From the NCBI GenBank assembly GCA_016717005.1, contig JADJUF010000019.1, forward strand, positions 112,754 to 176,753: a stretch of DNA of 64,000 nucleotides, given 5' to 3'. A program made the translations under genes and the position numbers. Below, in pieces: positions 61,970-64,000 of the stretch. Below the pieces are notes generated by a model. It was given only the letters and a program-made list of their open reading frames with translations. It did not search any database and was not told where the DNA came from. The stretch is from Myxococcales bacterium (GTDB taxonomy: Bacteria; Myxococcota_A; Polyangia; Haliangiales; Haliangiaceae). Every line of letters begins with the position of its first letter. The stretch's first letter is position 1.

Positions 61970-63178
61970 TCAGGTCGGGTTCACGCCCAGGATCGAGCGC
62001 GCGATGATGCGGCGCTGGATCTGACCGGTGCCCTCGAAGATGTCGTAGATCTTCGCGTCGCGGTACCACTTCTCGACCGGGTGGTCGGGCTCGAGCGCCT
62101 CCTCGCCGAGCAAGGTCAGCGCCCGCGCGGTCACCGACTGCGCGACCTTGGCGCCGTAGGCCTTGGCGATCGACGCCATGCGCACGTTGTCCTGGCCGTA
62201 GTCGGCCATCCACGCCGCCTTGTGGACCAGCGCCCGCGCCGCCTGGATCTCCATCTCCATCTCGGCCAGCTCGAACGCGACGTGCTGGTGCTGCTTGAGC
62301 GCGGTGCCGTGGATCGTGCCGCCCTCGACCCGCTCGACCAGGTAGTCGAACGCGGCCCGCGCGATGCCGACCGCCTGGGCCCCGACCATCGGCCGGGTCG
62401 AGTCGAGCATCTTCTTGGTGTCGCCGAGGCCGGCGCTCGACGCGCCGATGCCCAGCATCATGTCCTTGTGCACGCGGCAGTCCTCGAAGTGGACCTGGGC
62501 GGTCTCCGAGGCGCGGATGCCGAGCTTGTGCTCCTTGCGGCCCGGGATCAGGCCCGGCGTGCCGCGCCCGACCAGGAAGCCGCGCACGCCGGCGCGGCCG
62601 GCCGCGGGATCGGTCTGGGCCCACACCACGAACGCGGCGGCCGACTGGCCGTTGGTGATCCACTGCTTGTGGCCGTTGATGACGTAGTGATCGCCGTCGA
62701 CGCGCGCGGTCGTGGCCAGGCCCGAGATGTCCGAGCCGGTCGACGGCTCCGACAGCGCCATCGCCGCGACCTTGATGTGGCCGTGCTCGTCGTCGCCCTT
62801 GAGCAGGCGCCGGAACTCCTGCTTCTGCTCGTCGGTGCCCATGCGCGCGACCGGCGACGCCGCCAGGCCGCTGCCGCCGATCGCCAGGCACACGCCGGCG
62901 CAGCCGTAGGCGAGCTCCTCGGAGCCGACCACGCCCAGGCGCGACTGGCTCTTGGGCTTGCCGGCGCCGTCGTCGTCGTCCTTGCCGGTCAGGGCCTTGC
63001 GCCCGTCGACGACCGCGGTCTGGGTCATGCCGAAGGCCTGGGCCTGCTTCATCAGCGCCCACGGCATCGACTCGTCGCGATCGTGCTTCATCGCGACCGG
63101 GCGGATGTACTGCTTCGCGAACGCGCCCAGCATCTGGCGCACACCGGCGAGCATCGCGTTGTCGTGGAAGATGTCCAT
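61970..63178 (-). CDS. Acyl-CoA dehydrogenase
   Basis: This 402-residue enzyme starts at ATG 63178 (MDIFHDNAMLAGVRQML). It has AMALSEPSTGSDISGLATTA, VINGHKQWITNGQSAAAFVV, HKLGIRASETAQVHFEDCRV and TRPMVGAQAVGIARAAFDYL. It ends with WYRDAKIYDIFEGTGQIQRRI, which includes the probable catalytic base Glu (FEGT). An insert of about 20 residues near 65-85 (GKDDDDGAGKPKSQSR) is unusual. It begins 3 bp after the stop of another acyl-CoA dehydrogenase, so the two are in one operon and may form a heteromeric enzyme. Confidence 0.93.
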   Translation of the reverse strand: MDIFHDNAMLAGVRQMLGAFAKQYIRPVAMKHDRDESMPWALMKQAQAFGMTQTAVVDGRKALTGKDDDDGAGKPKSQSRLGVVGSEELAYGCAGVCLAIGGSGLAASPVARMGTDEQKQEFRRLLKGDDEHGHIKVAAMALSEPSTGSDISGLATTARVDGDHYVINGHKQWITNGQSAAAFVVWAQTDPAAGRAGVRGFLVGRGTPGLIPGRKEHKLGIRASETAQVHFEDCRVHKDMMLGIGASSAGLGDTKKMLDSTRPMVGAQAVGIARAAFDYLVERVEGGTIHGTALKQHQHVAFELAEMEMEIQAARALVHKAAWMADYGQDNVRMASIAKAYGAKVAQSVTARALTLLGEEALEPDHPVEKWYRDAKIYDIFEGTGQIQRRIIARSILGVNPT

Positions 63179-63180
63179 GG

Positions 63181-64000
63181 TCAGGCGCCTCCGGTGCGGT
63201 CGGGGTCGGCGAGCACGCGATCGAAGCGCTCGTCGCCGACGAGCTGCTCGTAGGGGCGGGCGTCGCGCATGAGCTTCTCGACCGGGTAGTCGTTGACGAA
63301 GCCGTAGCCGCCGTAGATCTGGACGGCGTCGATCGTGGCCTGGCGGACCGCGGCGCCGGCGACCACGCGCGCGCGGCTGGCGGCGTCGGCGGCCGCGGCG
63401 ATCGACGGCGCGTCGGCGGCGCGATCGCACAGCCACGCGGCGTGCAGCGCCATCAGCCGGGCCGAGGTCGCGGCGGTGACCGCGTCGTCGCGCAGGCCGA
63501 TCAGCGCCTCGAACTGACCGATCGGCTGGCCGAACTGGACGCGCTCGCGGGCGTAGTGGCGCGCGTGCTCCATCGCCGACACCGCGACCCCGGCGGCGCG
63601 GGCCGCGAGCGACGTCCGGTACCAGGCCAGCACCAGCGCCGCCGCGTCGCCGCCGCGCGCGAGCACGTGGCTGGCCGGCACCGGCGCGGCCTCGAGCGTC
63701 AGCGTGCCCCACGCCGCCGCGCGCCACGCCGACGGTGCCTGCGCGACCACGCGCTGGCCCGCGGTGGCGATCAACAGCACGAGCGGCGCGCCGTCGTGCG
63801 TCGCGCACAGGAGCACGTGGCTGGCGCGGCCCAGCGCCGGCAGCGGGCCGACCTTGCCGGTCACGCGCACGCCGTCGCCGTCGGCGGCGATCGTCAGCGT
63901 GCCGCGGGCGTCGCGGCCGGTCGTCGCCAGGCCGCCGTCGGCGAGGCTGGCGAACAGCTCGGCCTGGGCGGCGTCGCTGCCCCAGCGGCCGACCGCCAGC
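63181..64000 (-). CDS. Acyl-CoA dehydrogenase family protein, truncated by the window edge
   Basis: The reading frame is open to position 64000, so the N-terminus lies outside. Visible are GVRVTGKVGPLPALGRASHVLL, AMEHARHYARERVQFGQPIGQFEALIGLRD, about 140 residues from the C-terminus, and YGGYGFVNDYPVEKLMRDARPYEQL near the end. The C-terminal helical domain (ERVQFG, IYGGYGF) is standard, but the middle beta-domain is only partly seen. It lacks the FEGT segment, so it may be a non-catalytic or divergent partner of the downstream enzyme, with which it is cotranscribed. Confidence 0.88.
   Translation of the reverse strand, partial: LAVGRWGSDAAQAELFASLADGGLATTGRDARGTLTIAADGDGVRVTGKVGPLPALGRASHVLLCATHDGAPLVLLIATAGQRVVAQAPSAWRAAAWGTLTLEAAPVPASHVLARGGDAAALVLAWYRTSLAARAAGVAVSAMEHARHYARERVQFGQPIGQFEALIGLRDDAVTAATSARLMALHAAWLCDRAADAPSIAAAADAASRARVVAGAAVRQATIDAVQIYGGYGFVNDYPVEKLMRDARPYEQLVGDERFDRVLADPDRTGGA

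Overview
The window is very GC-rich DNA (estimated above 70% G+C by eye) with dense genes, frequent GTG starts and many 1-4 bp stop/start overlaps (GTGA or ATGA). Short Ala/Pro/Asp-rich lipoproteins, a membrane Ser/Thr kinase, a TIGR04551-type outer-membrane protein and polyhydroxyalkanoate (PHA) genes together suggest a myxobacterium-like member of Myxococcota, perhaps of the Haliangium/Kofleriaceae type. That placement is inference from gene content. I saw no rRNA, tRNA, CRISPR, phage, transposase or origin.

Layout. 0-10.5 kb: phosphofructokinase, a crotonase-fold enzyme, a Cys-rich lipoprotein, a Ser/Thr kinase, a divergent scramblase-like/GIDE-like membrane pair, a double CDGSH protein, a GMC oxidoreductase with its partner subunit, and a secreted glycosidase. 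10.6-13.7 kb: PHA operon 1 (PhaE-like protein, acyl-CoA synthetase, PHA synthase). 13.75-18.1 kb: a tightly coupled envelope operon in which two paralogous lipoproteins bracket an alpha/beta-hydrolase lipoprotein and a TIGR04551 beta-barrel protein. 18.2-21.4 kb: PHA locus 2 (PhaR, phasin, second PHA synthase, SDR reductase), with repeated TGC-N3-GCA sites beside phaR and the phasin gene. 21.5-26.1 kb: cytochrome lipoprotein, coiled-coil membrane protein, methyltransferase, calcium-repeat lipoprotein, YaeQ and an alkyltransferase-like protein. 26.06-29.0 kb: a compact eutB-eutC-eutL unit. 29-38 kb: DUF3142 protein, large envelope proteins, and a processive GT2 glycosyltransferase coupled to a PDZ/carboxypeptidase-regulatory-domain protein. 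38-46.8 kb: DUF362 protein, a LysR/DMT divergent pair with two operator-like sites, an Acg-type nitroreductase, GNAT, DoxX, a MESH1-like ppGpp hydrolase and acyl-CoA dehydrogenase. 46.9-55.3 kb: RecD2, an EamA exporter, WbsX and two dTDP-rhamnose genes (rfbC, rfbD). 55.6-64 kb: FAD oxidoreductase, zinc ribbon protein, di-heme cytochrome lipoprotein, two lipoproteins, a methyltransferase and two acyl-CoA dehydrogenases, the last running off the right edge.

Functional themes. The two PHA loci form a carbon-storage module: reductase, acyl-CoA ligase, two short synthases, a PhaE-like protein, a phasin and a PhaR regulator. eutBC would split ethanolamine to acetaldehyde and ammonia, but only one shell gene accompanies it. 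rfbC/rfbD, WbsX and GT2 point to surface polysaccharide.

Two genes (GT2 and the TIGR04551 protein) are split by apparent single-base frameshifts and a third gene has a suspicious 3' end, so either decay or consensus errors are present. The most unusual structural signal is that several minus-strand genes end in tandem arrays that repeat their own terminal codons, stop codon and downstream flank.
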